The notes under the pieces were generated by a model. It did no database searches. It was not told the origin of the DNA and saw only the letters and a program-made list of their open reading frames with translations. The position numbers were made by a program, and so were the translations under genes. Of a stretch of 64,000 bases of DNA, positions 25,840-40,803 are shown piece by piece. Numbering within the stretch: the stretch's first letter is position 1; the number at the start of each line of letters is the position of its first letter. This stretch comes from Arthrobacter sp. 260 (GTDB taxonomy: Bacteria > Actinomycetota > Actinomycetes > Actinomycetales > Micrococcaceae), in assembly GCF_013116745.1 (NCBI RefSeq), contig NZ_JABFOE010000004.1:62001-126000 (forward strand). The letters run 5' to 3'.

Positions 25840-28740
25840 GTGTCTATTGCAACCTCGCTTGAATCAGAGTTTTCCGACCCCCGCATGACCCAGGATCTGT
25901 CACGCCTGGTCGTCAAGGGGGCGCGAGAGCACAACCTCCGCAACGTCGACCTGGACCTGCCCCGGGATGCCATGATCGTGTTTACCGGTCTGTCCGGGTC
26001 CGGTAAGTCGTCCCTTGCCTTCGACACCATCTTCGCCGAAGGTCAGCGCCGCTACGTGGAGTCCCTCTCCGCTTACGCACGGCAGTTCCTCGGCCAGGTG
26101 GACAAGCCCGACGTCGACTTCATCGAGGGTCTCTCGCCGGCGGTGTCCATCGACCAGAAGTCCACCAACAAGAACCCTCGGTCCACAGTCGGCACCATCA
26201 CCGAGATCTACGACTACATGCGGCTGCTCTGGGCCCGCGTGGGACGCCCGCACTGCCCCACCTGTGGTGAGCCGGTAGCCAAGCAGACCCCCCAGCAGAT
26301 TGTCGACCAGCTGCTCGAGCTTGAGGAGGGCACCCGCTTCCAGGTCCTCGCCCCCGTAGTTCGCGGACGCAAGGGCGAGTTCGTCGATCTGTTCCAGGAA
26401 CTCACCGCCAAGGGCTACGCCCGGGCCCGGGTGGACGGTGACGTCATCCAGCTGTCCGACCCACCGAAGCTCGGCAAGCAGTACAAGCACACCATCGAGG
26501 TGATCGTCGACCGCCTGGTGGTCAAGGACGGCATCCGCCAGCGTCTCACCGACTCGGTGGAAACCGCGCTCAAGCTCGCCGACGGCCGTGTCCTCGCCGA
26601 CTTCGTCGACCTCCCCGAGAAGGACGCCAAGCGCATCAGGGCCTTCTCCGAGCACCTCGCCTGCCCCAACGAGCACCCGCTGGCGATCGACGAGATCGAG
26701 CCACGCTCCTTCTCCTTCAACAACCCCTTCGGCGCCTGCCCGGCCTGCACCGGCATCGGCACCAAGCTGGAGGTTGACGAGGAACTGGTGGTCCCCAACC
26801 CCGACCTGACCCTTGCGGAAGGCGCCATCGCCCCCTGGTCGCTGGGCACCGCGACCCTCGAATACTGGACCCGGCTCCTCGAAGGCCTGTCCAAGGAACT
26901 GAACTTCAGGATGGACGTGCCCTGGCGGAAGCTGCCGGACCGCGCCCGCGAAGCCGCCCTGTACGGCAAGGACCACAAGGTGGTAGTCCAGTACAAGAAC
27001 CGCTTCGGACGCGAACGGAAGTACAGCACCGGCTTTGAAGGCGCAGTGCAGTACATCCACCGCAAGCACCTGGAAACCGAGTCGGATCATGCCCGTGACC
27101 GCTACGAGGAGTACATGCGGCAGATCCCGTGCCCCACGTGTGGGGGAGCCCGGCTGAACCCCGCGTCCCTGTCGGTGCTGATCAACGGCAAGTCGATCGC
27201 CTCGGTCGCGGCAATGCCCATGCGTGACTGCAGCGACTTCCTGAACAACCTGGTCCTGACCGGCCGGGAAGCCCAGATCGCATCCCAGGTGCTCAAGGAG
27301 ATCCAGGCGCGCCTGCAGTTCCTGCTCGACGTCGGCCTGGAGTACCTGAACCTTGAACGGTCCTCCGGTACCCTCTCCGGTGGCGAAGCCCAGCGGATCC
27401 GGCTTGCCACCCAGATTGGCTCAGGCCTGGTCGGAGTGCTTTACGTCCTCGACGAGCCCTCCATCGGCCTGCACCAGCGGGACAACCGCCGCCTGATCGA
27501 AACCCTCGCCCGGCTCCGCAACCTGGGTAATACCCTGATCGTGGTCGAGCACGACGAGGACACCATCCAGGAAGCCGACTGGATTGTCGACATCGGTCCG
27601 GGCGCGGGGGAGCACGGCGGCGAGGTGGTCCACTCGGGGCTGCTCGAAGACCTGCTCACCAACGAGCGCTCGATCACCGGTGACTACCTGTCGGGGCGAC
27701 GGAAGATCGAGATCCCCAAGAAACGCCGGAAAATCGATAAGTCACGCCAGCTCAAGGTGATCGGGGCGCGTGAACACAACTTGACCTCGTTCGACATCGC
27801 ATTCCCCCTGGGGGTGCTGACCGCCGTGACCGGTGTCAGTGGATCGGGAAAGTCGACCCTGGTCAACGAGATCCTCTACAAGGTCCTCGCCAACAAGCTG
27901 AACGGCGCCAAGCAGGTAGCCGGCCGGCACAAGCGGATCGACGGTCTGGAGCACCTCGACAAGGTGGTCCACGTCGACCAGAGCCCGATCGGCCGGACGC
28001 CGCGCTCCAACCCCGCCACCTACACCGGCGTCTTCGACAACATCAGGAAGCTCTTCGCCGAGACCACCGAGGCGAAGGTGCGCGGCTACCTTCCCGGCAG
28101 GTTCTCGTTCAATGTGAAGGGTGGCCGCTGCGAAGCCTGCTCCGGGGACGGCACCCTGAAGATCGAAATGAACTTCCTCCCCGACGTCTATGTACCGTGC
28201 GAGGTCTGTCACGGACAGCGCTACAACCGGGAAACCCTTGAGGTCCACTACAAGGGCAAGACCATCGCCGACGTGCTGAACATGCCGATCGAGGAGGGGG
28301 CAGAGTTCTTCGCCGCCTTCAGCCCGATCGCCAGGCACCTCAACACGCTGGTGGAGGTGGGCCTGGGCTACGTGCGGCTGGGTCAGCCAGCTACCACCCT
28401 GTCCGGTGGCGAGGCTCAGCGCGTGAAGCTGGCCAGCGAGCTGCAGAAGCGGTCCAACGGACGCAGCATCTACGTACTCGATGAGCCGACCACTGGTCTG
28501 CACTTCGAGGACATCCGCAAGCTCCTGCTCGTCCTCCAGGGACTCGTCGACAAGGGGAACACGGTGATCACCATCGAGCACAACCTCGACGTGATCAAGA
28601 GCGCCGACTGGGTGATCGACCTCGGGCCCGACGGCGGATCCGGCGGCGGCCAGATCATCGCGACCGGTACCCCCGAGCAGGTGGCCAAGTCGACGAAGAG
28701 CTACACCGGCACCTTCCTCGCCGAAACCCTCGGACGATAG
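25840..28740 (+). CDS. uvrA: Excinuclease ABC subunit A
   Basis: UvrA, the damage-sensing ATPase of nucleotide excision repair, 966 residues. Two ABC modules are complete. The first has [11 protein letters not shown] (about residues 50-60), [12 protein letters not shown] and [10 protein letters not shown]. The second has [25 protein letters not shown] and [13 protein letters not shown]. The second zinc module shows CEACSGDG and [10 protein letters not shown]. In the first zinc module the usual CxxC is CPNEHP, leaving Cys plus a nearby His, with CPAC intact; this variant is common in actinobacterial UvrA. The start may be GTG 25840 or ATG 25885 (MTQDLSRLV); neither has a strong Shine-Dalgarno. 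Probably LexA-controlled. Confidence 0.97.
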   Translation: MSIATSLESEFSDPRMTQDLSRLVVKGAREHNLRNVDLDLPRDAMIVFTGLSGSGKSSLAFDTIFAEGQRRYVESLSAYARQFLGQVDKPDVDFIEGLSPAVSIDQKSTNKNPRSTVGTITEIYDYMRLLWARVGRPHCPTCGEPVAKQTPQQIVDQLLELEEGTRFQVLAPVVRGRKGEFVDLFQELTAKGYARARVDGDVIQLSDPPKLGKQYKHTIEVIVDRLVVKDGIRQRLTDSVETALKLADGRVLADFVDLPEKDAKRIRAFSEHLACPNEHPLAIDEIEPRSFSFNNPFGACPACTGIGTKLEVDEELVVPNPDLTLAEGAIAPWSLGTATLEYWTRLLEGLSKELNFRMDVPWRKLPDRAREAALYGKDHKVVVQYKNRFGRERKYSTGFEGAVQYIHRKHLETESDHARDRYEEYMRQIPCPTCGGARLNPASLSVLINGKSIASVAAMPMRDCSDFLNNLVLTGREAQIASQVLKEIQARLQFLLDVGLEYLNLERSSGTLSGGEAQRIRLATQIGSGLVGVLYVLDEPSIGLHQRDNRRLIETLARLRNLGNTLIVVEHDEDTIQEADWIVDIGPGAGEHGGEVVHSGLLEDLLTNERSITGDYLSGRRKIEIPKKRRKIDKSRQLKVIGAREHNLTSFDIAFPLGVLTAVTGVSGSGKSTLVNEILYKVLANKLNGAKQVAGRHKRIDGLEHLDKVVHVDQSPIGRTPRSNPATYTGVFDNIRKLFAETTEAKVRGYLPGRFSFNVKGGRCEACSGDGTLKIEMNFLPDVYVPCEVCHGQRYNRETLEVHYKGKTIADVLNMPIEEGAEFFAAFSPIARHLNTLVEVGLGYVRLGQPATTLSGGEAQRVKLASELQKRSNGRSIYVLDEPTTGLHFEDIRKLLLVLQGLVDKGNTVITIEHNLDVIKSADWVIDLGPDGGSGGGQIIATGTPEQVAKSTKSYTGTFLAETLGR

Positions 28741-28813
28741 GAAACGGCCGATATATTCCGTGGAGGGAATGCAGTTTTCCACTGGGGACCGGCTGTGGGA
28801 AACTTGGCCGGTG

Positions 28814-29506
28814 ATGAACTACCGCCTGCTCGTACTCTTTGACCTCGATGGAACTCTCGTCGACCCCGCAGGCGCCATCACCGGTGGAATCACCGCGTCG
28901 CTGCAGGCCCACGGGCTTCCTGAGGCGTCGGAAGACCAGCTGCGCGCCATGGTGGGGCCACCTTTGGTGACCTCCCTGCGCGAAATCGCAGGGGTTCCGG
29001 AGCAGCTCCTGGACCCGGTCATCGCCCACTACCGGGAGGGCTACCGCCGGCATGGCATGGCCGGTAGCAGGCCCTACCCGGGAGTCATTGAGGTGGTGGA
29101 ACGGCTGCGTGCCGCCGGACATCTGGTGGCGGTCGCCACCCAGAAGCCGCAGGGGCTGGCGGGCGAGCTGCTCCGCGTCCAGCAGATGGACGGGCTCTTC
29201 GAATCCATCAACGGGTCGACAGACGAGGAACAGGCTCCGGGTCCGGGCGGCAAGACCCCCATCATCGCCGCGGCACTCGCCCGCCATGAGGGCAGGTACG
29301 ACGACGCCGTCATGGTTGGTGACCGGTCGCACGACATCAGCGGTGCGGCAGCCAACGGGCTCGACTGCATTCCGGTGGGCTGGGGCTTTGGCTCACCCGA
29401 GGAGTTCAGTGCCGCGGGCGCCACCGAAACGGCCGAGACAGCAGAGGCTCTGCTGGACCTGATCCTTGCACGGGTGCCGCAGGAGGTGCGCCATGGGCAT
29501 CTATGA
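28814..29506 (+). CDS. HAD-superfamily hydrolase (phosphoglycolate phosphatase-like)
   Basis: A 230-residue HAD phosphatase. Motif I is FDLDGTLVD (about residues 8-16, with the nucleophile and acid Asp). Motif II Thr lies in VAVATQKPQG, and motifs III/IV are GGKTPIIAAAL and VMVGDRSHDISGAA. The helical cap between motifs I and II fits the Gph/PGMB subclass. Substrate not assigned. I place the start at ATG 28814; an in-frame GTG at 28760 would add 18 residues with no family similarity. Its 3' end overlaps the next gene by 14 bp. Confidence 0.88.
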   Translation: MNYRLLVLFDLDGTLVDPAGAITGGITASLQAHGLPEASEDQLRAMVGPPLVTSLREIAGVPEQLLDPVIAHYREGYRRHGMAGSRPYPGVIEVVERLRAAGHLVAVATQKPQGLAGELLRVQQMDGLFESINGSTDEEQAPGPGGKTPIIAAALARHEGRYDDAVMVGDRSHDISGAAANGLDCIPVGWGFGSPEEFSAAGATETAETAEALLDLILARVPQEVRHGHL

Positions 29507-30160
29507 CCTCACCCGCAGCAGCACCCGGGGACTCATCGCCGGGCTCTGCCGGCCCACTGTCGAAGGCCTGGCCAACGTCCCGGCGGACGGCCCGCTGATT
29601 GTCGCGGCCAACCACCTGTCTTTCCTTGACAGCGTCCTGATCCAGGCCCTGATGCCCCGGCCGGTCGCGTTCTTCGCCAAGGCCGAGTACTTCACAGGCC
29701 GCGGCCTGAAGGGCAAGGCCATGCGCTCCTTCTTCGAGGGGGTCGGCTCGATCCCGGTGGAACGCGGTCAGCAGGCGGCAAGCGTGCAGGCGCTGAAAAC
29801 CCTTCACGAACTGTTGGAGGGCGGCAACGGGATCGGCATCTACCCGGAGGGCACCCGGTCCCGGGACGGGCTGCTGTACCGGGGGCGGACCGGAGTCGGC
29901 TGGCTCGCGCTCACCACCGGCGCGCCAGTGCTTCCCGTCGGACTCATCGGCACCGAGAACCTGCAGCCAGCGGGCCAGAAACGGATCAAACCGCAACACT
30001 TCACCATGAGGATCGGTGTGCCCCTGTACTTTGAGAAAACCGGCCCCGGGCATTCACTGCCCGCCCGCCGGCAGGTCACTGATACCATCATGGATTCGAT
30101 TGCCCACCTGAGCGGCCAGCAACGTTCGGCCAGCTACAACCAGAGCCCGGTCCTCGACTA

Positions 30161-30161
<1 letters not shown>
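29493..30161 (+). CDS. 1-acyl-sn-glycerol-3-phosphate acyltransferase (PlsC-like)
   Basis: A 222-residue acyltransferase that makes phosphatidic acid from lysophosphatidate, or a close relative. The catalytic NHLSFLDS motif (HX4D, about residues 39-46) and the phosphate-binding EGTRSRDG motif (about 119-126) are present, with [10 protein letters not shown] further on. A hydrophobic N-terminal region suggests membrane association. The start ATG 29493 has a strong AGGAGGTG site 5 nt upstream, inside the HAD gene. The stop codon TAA shares its last base with the ATG of uvrC, so HAD, plsC and uvrC form a tight operon. Confidence 0.92.
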
Positions 30162-32167
<2,006 letters not shown>

Positions 32168-32230
32168 CTAGGGTAGAGCGTGGGGGAAATCCGCAAGAAC
32201 CGCTAAAACCTGCCGGGATGGAACACGCAA

Positions 32231-33133
32231 ATGACTGAGGGCGAAGCCACCCTGACTCCGATCAAACCTGCCGAATCGGAACTGCTGGTGGTGACCGGCA
32301 TGTCCGGTGCCGGCAGGAGCACTGCCGCCAACGCGCTGGAAGACCACGGCTGGTACGTGGTGGAAAACCTTCCACCCCAGATGCTGGGCACCCTGACCGA
32401 TCTGGTCGCCCGCATGCCCCAGTCCATCCCCAAGCTCGCCGTCGTCGTCGACGTCCGCAGCCAGGAGCTGTTCCACGACATCCGCAGTTCCCTTGACGCC
32501 CTCCGCGTCTCGGGCGTCAACTATCGGGTCCTCTTCCTCGATGCCAACGATGACACCCTCGTCCGCCGGTTCGAACAGGGCCGGCGCCCCCACCCGTTGC
32601 AGGACGAGGGCCGGATCCTCGACGGCATCGCCGCAGAGCGGGAAATCCTCAAGGAACTCAAGGAAGCCGCCGAGCTGGTGGTCGACACCTCGGAATTGAA
32701 CGTGCACGCCCTGGCCACCGCCATCACCGAGCTGTTCTCCGAGTCGGGCCCGATCGTCCTGCGGATCAACGTCATGAGCTTCGGCTTCAAGTACGGCCTC
32801 CCGGTCGACTCCAACTATGTGGCGGATGTGCGCTTCATCCCCAACCCGCACTGGGTCCCCGTCCTCCGGCCGCAGACCGGACTGGACCAGCCGGTCCGCG
32901 ACTACGTACTGGGAGCCACCGGCGCGGCCGAGTTCGTCAACCGGTACGTGCACGCGCTCGAACCTGTGCTTGACGGTTACCGACGTGAGAATAAGCACTA
33001 TGCGACGATCGCGATTGGCTGCACCGGCGGCAAGCACCGTTCGGTAGCGGTCACCGAGGAGATCGCCAAACGCCTGGCCCAGTACCCCCATCTGCAGGTG
33101 ACTGCCCACCACCGTGACCTGGGCAGGGAATAG
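32231..33133 (+). CDS. rapZ: RapZ/YvcJ family nucleotide-binding protein
   Basis: A 300-residue P-loop protein of the RapZ (YvcJ) family. Walker A is GMSGAGRST (about residues 23-31), and VVENLPPQML follows. The C-terminal domain carries IGCTGGKHRSVAVTE (about 257-271), the family's most conserved block. In E. coli RapZ directs GlmZ sRNA decay; in gram-positives the role is less clear and GTP/ATP hydrolysis is reported. First gene of the conserved rapZ-yvcK-whiA trio; its TAG shares a base with the GTG of yvcK. Confidence 0.96.
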   Translation: MTEGEATLTPIKPAESELLVVTGMSGAGRSTAANALEDHGWYVVENLPPQMLGTLTDLVARMPQSIPKLAVVVDVRSQELFHDIRSSLDALRVSGVNYRVLFLDANDDTLVRRFEQGRRPHPLQDEGRILDGIAAEREILKELKEAAELVVDTSELNVHALATAITELFSESGPIVLRINVMSFGFKYGLPVDSNYVADVRFIPNPHWVPVLRPQTGLDQPVRDYVLGATGAAEFVNRYVHALEPVLDGYRRENKHYATIAIGCTGGKHRSVAVTEEIAKRLAQYPHLQVTAHHRDLGRE

Positions 33134-34164
33134 TGGCACTCCTCACCGGGTCCCTGCCGCTGCTCCCCGCTGCGGCGGCCAGCCGGCGCGGCTCCGGCCC
33201 GCAGGAGAACGCCCCCTCGGTGGTGGCGCTCGGCGGCGGGCACGGCCTGTCGTCGTCGCTGTCGGCGTTGCGGCTGCTCACCTCCGAACTCACGGCCATC
33301 GTCACCGTGGCCGACGACGGCGGCTCGTCCGGCAAGCTGCGCAAGGAACTCGGGGTACTGCCACCCGGTGACCTGAGGATGGCCCTGGCCGCGCTCTGCG
33401 ATGACACGGACTGGGGCAGGACCTGGCGCGACGTCATGCAGCACCGCTTCACGTCCAAAGAGGGAGTCGACGGATCCCTGGACAACCACGCGCTCGGCAA
33501 CCTGCTGATCGTGACCCTCTGGGAGCTGCTGGGAGACCCCGTGGCCGGCCTGCAGTGGGCCGGTGCACTGCTCGGCGCGCGGGGCCGGGTCCTCCCGATG
33601 GCCAGCGTTCCGTTGACCATCGAGGGTGACGTGCTCACCGAGGAGAACGGCTCGCTGCGGCTGCGAACCGTCAGTGGGCAATCCCAGCTGGCCGTGGCGG
33701 GCAGCGCGGCGAACGTCAACAATGTCCGTCTGCTCCCGGCCGGCGCCCCCGCCTGTGTTGACGCGCTCACCGCCGTGGAGCTTGCCGACTGGGTTATCCT
33801 CGGTCCCGGCTCCTGGTACACCTCGGTGCTGCCGCACCTGCTGCTGCCGGAACTGCGGGATGCCCTCTGCAGCACTACCGCCAAGCGGTGCCTCACCATG
33901 AACCTGAGCAATGAGACCAAGGAAACCGCCGGCATGTCGGCGGTCGACCATCTTGAAGTCATCAAGCGGTACGCCCCCGATTTCACCGTCGACGTCGTCA
34001 TCGCCGATCCCGCAGTCATCGGCAACCGCGAGCAGTTCATCGCTGCCGTCGCCGAGATGGGAGGTCGTGCCGTGTTGGGTAAGGTAGGTTCTTCAACGGG
34101 CAAACCTGTTCATGATCCCCTGCGCCTCGCAACGGCGTTCCATGACATGTTTGGTGAAAACTAA
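33133..34164 (+). CDS. yvcK: YvcK/GlmR (CofD-like) family protein
   Basis: A 343-residue Rossmann-like protein of the YvcK (GlmR) family, which binds UDP-GlcNAc and supports cell-wall precursor supply and growth on gluconeogenic carbon in other gram-positives. Motifs: [15 protein letters not shown] (about residues 33-47), [14 protein letters not shown] (about 57-70), [11 protein letters not shown] and the later [15 protein letters not shown]. The GTG start overlaps the rapZ stop by one base. Its 3' end lies 19 bp before whiA. Confidence 0.95.
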   Translation: MALLTGSLPLLPAAAASRRGSGPQENAPSVVALGGGHGLSSSLSALRLLTSELTAIVTVADDGGSSGKLRKELGVLPPGDLRMALAALCDDTDWGRTWRDVMQHRFTSKEGVDGSLDNHALGNLLIVTLWELLGDPVAGLQWAGALLGARGRVLPMASVPLTIEGDVLTEENGSLRLRTVSGQSQLAVAGSAANVNNVRLLPAGAPACVDALTAVELADWVILGPGSWYTSVLPHLLLPELRDALCSTTAKRCLTMNLSNETKETAGMSAVDHLEVIKRYAPDFTVDVVIADPAVIGNREQFIAAVAEMGGRAVLGKVGSSTGKPVHDPLRLATAFHDMFGEN

Positions 34165-34183
34165 TCGATCTGAGGTTGTATTT

Positions 34184-35164
34184 GTGGCGCTGACTGCGGA
34201 CGTGAAAGAGGAGCTGTCGCACCTCTCTGTCAAGAAGTCATCGGTGCGCAAAGCCGAGGTGTCGGCCCTGCTGCGATTCGCGGGGGGCCTGCACATCATT
34301 TCCGGCCGGATTGTCATCGAAGCGGAGGTTGACCTCGCGTCGACCGCGCGTCGGCTGCGCACCACCATCGCCGAAGTGTATGGGCACAACAGCGAGATCA
34401 TCGTCGTCTCCGGCGGCGGACTGCGCCGCGGCAACCGGTATGTGGTCCGGGTGGTGCGCGACGGCGAATCCCTCGCCCGGCAGACCGGCCTCCTCGACAA
34501 CCGTGGGCGGCCCGTCCGCGGACTGCCCTCGGCCGTGGTGAACGGGTCAACTGCCGACGCTGAAGCGGTGTGGCGCGGCGCCTTTCTCGCCCACGGCTCC
34601 CTGACCGAACCGGGGCGCTCCTCGTCCCTCGAGGTCACCTGTCCCGGCCCGGAGTCCGCGCTGGCCCTGGTGGGCGCCGCACGCCGCCTCGGCATCGCTG
34701 CCAAAGCACGCGAGGTCAGGGGAGTGGACCGGGTGGTCATCCGGGACGGGGACACCATCGCCGCCCTGCTGACCCGCATGGGAGCGCACGACGCGCTGAT
34801 GGTCTGGGAGGAACGCAGGATGCGCAAGGAAGTGCGCGCAACAGCGAACCGCCTCGCCAACTTCGACGACGCCAACCTCCGCAGGTCCGCGCAGGCGGCG
34901 GTTGCTGCGGGCGCGCGGGTGGAGCGTGCCATCGAAATCCTGGGGGAGGGTGTACCCGACCATCTCAAATACGCGGGTGAGCTGCGGGTCGCCCACAAGC
35001 AGGCCAGCCTCGACGAGCTGGGCAGCCTGGCCAACCCCCCGATGACCAAGGACGCGATCGCTGGACGCATCCGCCGGCTGCTCGCAATGGCCGACAAGCG
35101 TGCCATAGAGATTGGAATACCGGGAACCGAAGCCAATGTGACAGCCGACATGTTGGACGAGTGA
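34184..35164 (+). CDS. whiA: Sporulation/division regulator WhiA
   Basis: WhiA, a DNA-binding protein with an N-terminal LAGLIDADG homing-endonuclease-like domain and a C-terminal helix-turn-helix, 326 residues. The N-terminus [14 protein letters not shown] is typical, and the C-terminal region [23 protein letters not shown] spans the HTH (about residues 275-300). In Streptomyces it works with WhiB in the switch to sporulation septation; in non-sporulating relatives it is tied to division and chromosome segregation. The GTG at 34184 has GAGG upstream; a longer in-frame extension to 34112 would overlap yvcK and is unlikely. Confidence 0.96.
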   Translation: MALTADVKEELSHLSVKKSSVRKAEVSALLRFAGGLHIISGRIVIEAEVDLASTARRLRTTIAEVYGHNSEIIVVSGGGLRRGNRYVVRVVRDGESLARQTGLLDNRGRPVRGLPSAVVNGSTADAEAVWRGAFLAHGSLTEPGRSSSLEVTCPGPESALALVGAARRLGIAAKAREVRGVDRVVIRDGDTIAALLTRMGAHDALMVWEERRMRKEVRATANRLANFDDANLRRSAQAAVAAGARVERAIEILGEGVPDHLKYAGELRVAHKQASLDELGSLANPPMTKDAIAGRIRRLLAMADKRAIEIGIPGTEANVTADMLDE

Positions 35165-35300
35165 ATCTCTGCATAGGATGGAAGAGGCACGGGAATACCA
35201 CCGACTACGGCGGGGTTCCCTGCAATATTGAACCAACTACGGTGTCTGACCGGTTGCGGTGCCAAATCACCCGCTGTGTCGGACCGACCTGGAGGAATTC

Positions 35301-37036
<1,736 letters not shown>

Positions 37037-37051
37037 CACCGAAGGACCGAA

Positions 37052-38296
37052 GTGGCCTCCTCCCTTGATGACCTCCTGCAGCTCGGCGTCCGTGGACGCA
37101 CCGTCCTGGTCCGGTCGGACCTGAACGTCCCGCTCGACACCTCGGGGTCCGCCCCGCGGGTGACCGATGATGGCCGGCTCAGGGCCTCCCTGCCGGTGCT
37201 GCAGAAGCTCACCCAGGAGGGGGCCGCGGTGATCGTGATGGCCCATCTGGGGCGCCCGAAGGGTGCACCCGATGAACGCTATTCGCTGAAGCCAGCGGTC
37301 GACCGGCTGGCTGACCTGGCGGATTTCCCCGTCACGCTCGCCACTGACACCACCGGGGAGAACGCCAGGGAGCAGGCCGCAGGGCTTGCCTCCGGCAGCG
37401 TACTGGTCCTGGAGAACGTGCGGTTCGATGCACGGGAGACCAGCAAGGACGACGGCGAACGGCAGGCCTTCGCGGCCGAGCTGGCAGCACTGACCGGCGA
37501 CGACGGCGCCTACGTGAACGACGCCTTCGGCGCGGTCCACCGGAAACACGCGAGCGTCTACGACATCGCTGCGATCCTCCCGTCCTACCAGGGTGACCTG
37601 GTCAGGACCGAGGTGGAAGTGCTGCAGCGCCTCACCGGCGAACCGGTTGCTCCCTTCGTGGTGGTACTCGGCGGTTCCAAGGTGTCCGACAAGCTTGCGG
37701 TGATCGAAAACCTGCTGGGCACCGCAGACCGCATCCTCGTGGGCGGCGGCATGGTGTTCACCTTCCTCGCCGCGCAGGGCCACAAGGTGGGAGCGAGCCT
37801 CCTGGAGGAAGACCAGCTCGACGTGGTCAGGAGCTACCTCGAACGGGCGCAGCAGGCCGGCACCGAGTTCGTGCTCCCCACCGACATCGTGGTGGCCGCG
37901 AAATTCGCTGCCGACGCCGAACACGAGACCGTCGCAGCGGATGCCATTGAAGGAAGCTCCTTCGGCTCCGACGGCATCGGCCTCGACATCGGGCCCGCAT
38001 CGGGCGCAGCATTTGCCGAGTCCATCGCGACCGCAGGGACTGTGTTCTGGAACGGCCCCATGGGCGTATTCGAGTTCGACGCGTTCGCGGGCGGGACCAA
38101 AGCCGTGGCGCAGGCCCTCACCGAAGCGACCACCCGCGGGGCACTGACAGTGGTCGGCGGTGGCGACTCCGCCGCAGCGGTCCGCTCACTTGGTTTCACC
38201 GACGACCAGTTTGGCCATATTTCGACCGGCGGAGGTGCCAGCCTCGAGTACCTCGAAGGCAAGGAACTCCCCGGACTGACCGCCCTCGGGCAGTAG
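37052..38296 (+). CDS. pgk: Phosphoglycerate kinase
   Basis: Glycolytic phosphoglycerate kinase, making ATP from 1,3-bisphosphoglycerate, 414 residues from a GTG. The substrate loop RSDLNVPLD (about residues 22-30), the HLGRPKG segment, and the C-terminal nucleotide loop ([11 protein letters not shown], about 370-380) with [15 protein letters not shown] are intact. It starts 15 bp after gap with GAAGGA upstream, and 9 bp separate it from tpiA. Confidence 0.98.
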   Translation: MASSLDDLLQLGVRGRTVLVRSDLNVPLDTSGSAPRVTDDGRLRASLPVLQKLTQEGAAVIVMAHLGRPKGAPDERYSLKPAVDRLADLADFPVTLATDTTGENAREQAAGLASGSVLVLENVRFDARETSKDDGERQAFAAELAALTGDDGAYVNDAFGAVHRKHASVYDIAAILPSYQGDLVRTEVEVLQRLTGEPVAPFVVVLGGSKVSDKLAVIENLLGTADRILVGGGMVFTFLAAQGHKVGASLLEEDQLDVVRSYLERAQQAGTEFVLPTDIVVAAKFAADAEHETVAADAIEGSSFGSDGIGLDIGPASGAAFAESIATAGTVFWNGPMGVFEFDAFAGGTKAVAQALTEATTRGALTVVGGGDSAAAVRSLGFTDDQFGHISTGGGASLEYLEGKELPGLTALGQ

Positions 38297-38305
38297 GAGC
38301 AGCAC

Positions 38306-39121
38306 ATGACTTCCTCGACCAACGGCAAGTACGACCGCCGTCCCCTGATCGCCGGCAACTGGAAGATGAACCTGGACCATGTCCAGGGGATCACGCTCCT
38401 CCAGAAGCTTGCCTGGACCCTCGACGATGCGGGGCACGACTACCAGCGCACCGAAGTGGCAGTCTTCCCACCGTTCACTGACCTCCGCGGGGTACAGACC
38501 CTCGTCCGCGGCGACGACCTGCAGGTCGTGTACGGCGGCCAGGATCTGTCCCCACACGACTCAGGGGCCTACACCGGCGACATTTCCGGCCAGTTCCTGG
38601 ACAAGCTCGATTGCACCTATGTCCTCGTCGGCCACTCCGAGCGGCGTGCCATCCACCACGAGACCGACGAGCTGCTCGCCAGCAAGGTCAAGGCCGCCTT
38701 CCGGCACAACCTGACCCCTATCCTCTGCGCCGGCGAAGGCCTTGAGGTGCGGCAGGCGGGCAACCATTTGGAGCACACCCTCAGCCAGCTGCGGAACGGA
38801 ATCGAAGGACTCAGCGCCGCCCAGGTCGCCGAACTCGTCGTCGCCTACGAGCCGGTCTGGGCCATCGGCACCGGCGAAGTTGCCGGACCCGAGGATGCCC
38901 AGGAGATGTGCGCCGCCCTGCGTGCTGAACTGACCACCCTGTACGACGCGGAAACTGCCGGGAAGGTGCGCCTGCTCTACGGCGGATCCGTCAAGGCCGC
39001 AAACGCGGGCTCCATCCTCAAGGGCCGCGACGTCGACGGCTTGCTGGTCGGTGGTGCCAGCCTGGACGCTGCCGAGTTTGCTAGTATTGTCAGGTTCGAA
39101 CATCTTCTGGTCACTGACTAA
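38306..39121 (+). CDS. tpiA: Triosephosphate isomerase
   Basis: Glycolytic triosephosphate isomerase, a TIM barrel of 271 residues. Catalytic residues are visible: Asn-x-Lys in GNWKMN (about residues 16-21), His in VGHSERR (about 110-116), and Glu in [11 protein letters not shown] (about 182-192). The phosphate loop [11 protein letters not shown] is also present. It lies 9 bp after pgk and precedes secG by 55 bp, the usual actinobacterial order. Confidence 0.98.
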   Translation: MTSSTNGKYDRRPLIAGNWKMNLDHVQGITLLQKLAWTLDDAGHDYQRTEVAVFPPFTDLRGVQTLVRGDDLQVVYGGQDLSPHDSGAYTGDISGQFLDKLDCTYVLVGHSERRAIHHETDELLASKVKAAFRHNLTPILCAGEGLEVRQAGNHLEHTLSQLRNGIEGLSAAQVAELVVAYEPVWAIGTGEVAGPEDAQEMCAALRAELTTLYDAETAGKVRLLYGGSVKAANAGSILKGRDVDGLLVGGASLDAAEFASIVRFEHLLVTD

Positions 39122-39176
39122 GAACGCTTCCTGCTGTCGGCCGATCGCGCACGTCAGTTACCCCTGAAAGGCCACT

Positions 39177-39422
39177 GTGGACATTCTCCGAATCATCTTG
39201 TTGGTTCTCCTTGCCATCACGAGCATGCTGCTCGTTCTGCTGATCCTGCTGCACAAGGGCCGCGGCGGTGGCATGTCCGACATGTTCGGCGGCGGTATGA
39301 CCACGAGCATGGGCTCATCAGGCGTCGCTGAGCGGAACCTCAACCGTTTCACCGTGGCGCTGGGCCTGACCTGGGGCATTGTCATCGTGGCCCTGGGACT
39401 GCTGCAGCGGTTCGCCGCCTGA
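39177..39422 (+). CDS. secG: Preprotein translocase subunit SecG
   Basis: Small membrane subunit of the SecYEG channel, 81 residues. Two transmembrane helices (about residues 3-25 and 58-78) flank a Gly/Met-rich cytoplasmic loop with LHKGRGGGMSDMFGGG, which is the family signature. The start is GTG 39177, preceded by GAAAGG about 5 nt upstream. Its position after tpiA is conserved in many gram-positives. Confidence 0.96.
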   Translation: MDILRIILLVLLAITSMLLVLLILLHKGRGGGMSDMFGGGMTTSMGSSGVAERNLNRFTVALGLTWGIVIVALGLLQRFAA

Positions 39423-39555
39423 CCTCTCCACCCGGCCGCCGGAGTCTGTCTCCGGAGCCAAAAGTTTTCAGCTTTCCCGCGTTGACCATCATTTCCTGGC
39501 CACTTCATTGGGCGTAGACTGACCCTGTTGTCGGAGCCTAGTCCAGGAGCAATCC

Positions 39556-39942
39556 ATGGTTAACGCGGGAAACGCATTTAAGGGCACACGAATCGGAACT
39601 GACTCATACGGGGGAATGGCTGGCTGGCAAGCCGAATCCGGACGGAGTCCTGCTGTCGTGGACCGAACGGTGGTGAGCTATTGGTGCATCCAGAACCACG
39701 AGACCAAACCGACCTTTGCCAAACTGCATGAGGACGAGATTCCCGAAGTCTGGGAATGCGGGACGTGCGGTCGTGCCGCAGGCAGGTTGCCGGGGGTGGA
39801 GCCCCTGGTGGATGGCGTCGAACCGTTCAAAAGCCACCTGCAGTATGCGAAAGAGCGCCGCACCGAAGCCGAGGCCGCAGTCGTCCTGGAGCAGGCGCTC
39901 TGCAACCTGCGGGCGCGGCGGTCAGGTCTCCGGCTTACCTAG
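39556..39942 (+). CDS. rbpA: RNA polymerase-binding protein RbpA
   Basis: Actinobacteria-specific RNA polymerase-binding protein, 128 residues. It contacts sigma A-type factors and the core enzyme and stabilises the open complex. The N-terminal GNAFKGTRIGTDS segment resembles the family's core-binding tail. A zinc-ribbon-like core follows (WCIQNHETKP then WECGTCGRAAG, residues about 43-75), then KSHLQYAKERRTEAEAAVVLEQAL, which matches the sigma-interacting helix. GGAGC lies 6 nt before the ATG. It is convergent with pgl with only 12 bp between stops. Confidence 0.9.
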   Translation: MVNAGNAFKGTRIGTDSYGGMAGWQAESGRSPAVVDRTVVSYWCIQNHETKPTFAKLHEDEIPEVWECGTCGRAAGRLPGVEPLVDGVEPFKSHLQYAKERRTEAEAAVVLEQALCNLRARRSGLRLT

Positions 39943-39954
39943 CCGGGCGCGTCC

Positions 39955-40803
39955 TCAGACAGCCTCGTCGTCGGGTTCTTCATCTCCGGAGTCGATCAGC
40001 CGGCCCGGGAGCTGGGCTGCCGCCTCCTGGTCGATGAGCCACAGCGTTTTGCGCTGTCCGCGCGCACCGGACGCGGGGACCTGCACCGTCCCGGCACCTG
40101 CCAGGGCTAGTCCCACAGCTCCTGCTTTGTCCTGACCGCCCGCGGCGATCCAGATCTCCTGCGCCGAGTTCAGTGCCTCAAGGGTCAGGGAGATACGCAA
40201 CGGAGGAGGTTTCGGCGCGTCGGCCACCCCCACGACAGTCTGCTCCTTGGTCCTGATGCCGGACATCTCCGGGAACAGGGACGCTATGTGGGCGTCGGGC
40301 CCCACCCCCAGGAGCAGGACATCGAACCGGGGGAGTCGGGGATCCTGGCTGTCTCCCGCACGGTCGCCATCGTCCCCCTCGTTGGCGAGGGCCCGTTCGG
40401 CGTCGGCGGCGTCCTGCAGCCGCGCGGCATAGTCGGCGGCAGCGGCGTCCTGGTCTGCGAAATCATCGCTCGACCCGAATTCGTGGACCTGGGACTCGGC
40501 GAGGCCCAGCTTCCCGAGGAGGGCCTGACGCGCCTGGACCGCATTGCGGTCTGGGTCGCTGGCACTGAGGAAGCGCTCATCTCCCCACCAGAAGTCGACC
40601 CGGCTCCAGTCCACGGCCGAGCAGGCTGGCGAATCGGCGACGGCGGCTAGCGCCGCGGTGCCAAGGGCCCCGCCGGTGAGTACCACTGTCGCTGATCCGC
40701 GCTCGTTCTGCACGTCGACCAGCCGGGTGATCAGCCGGGCAGCGACGGTGGCTGCGAGCAACGACGAATCCGGATGGATACTTACTTTAGGTTCAGCGTT
40801 CAC
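39955..40803 (-). CDS. pgl: 6-phosphogluconolactonase
   Basis: Second enzyme of the oxidative pentose-phosphate pathway, hydrolysing 6-phosphogluconolactone, 282 residues. Diagnostic blocks are VVLTGGALGTAALAA (about residues 40-54), DFWWGDERFL (about 70-79) and the later VLLLGVGPDAHIASLFP. An acidic insert (EGDDGDRAGDSQ) precedes the last block. The GTG start overlaps the opcA stop by 11 bp. Last gene of the tkt-tal-pgi-zwf-opcA-pgl operon. Confidence 0.95.
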   Translation of the reverse strand: MNAEPKVSIHPDSSLLAATVAARLITRLVDVQNERGSATVVLTGGALGTAALAAVADSPACSAVDWSRVDFWWGDERFLSASDPDRNAVQARQALLGKLGLAESQVHEFGSSDDFADQDAAAADYAARLQDAADAERALANEGDDGDRAGDSQDPRLPRFDVLLLGVGPDAHIASLFPEMSGIRTKEQTVVGVADAPKPPPLRISLTLEALNSAQEIWIAAGGQDKAGAVGLALAGAGTVQVPASGARGQRKTLWLIDQEAAAQLPGRLIDSGDEEPDDEAV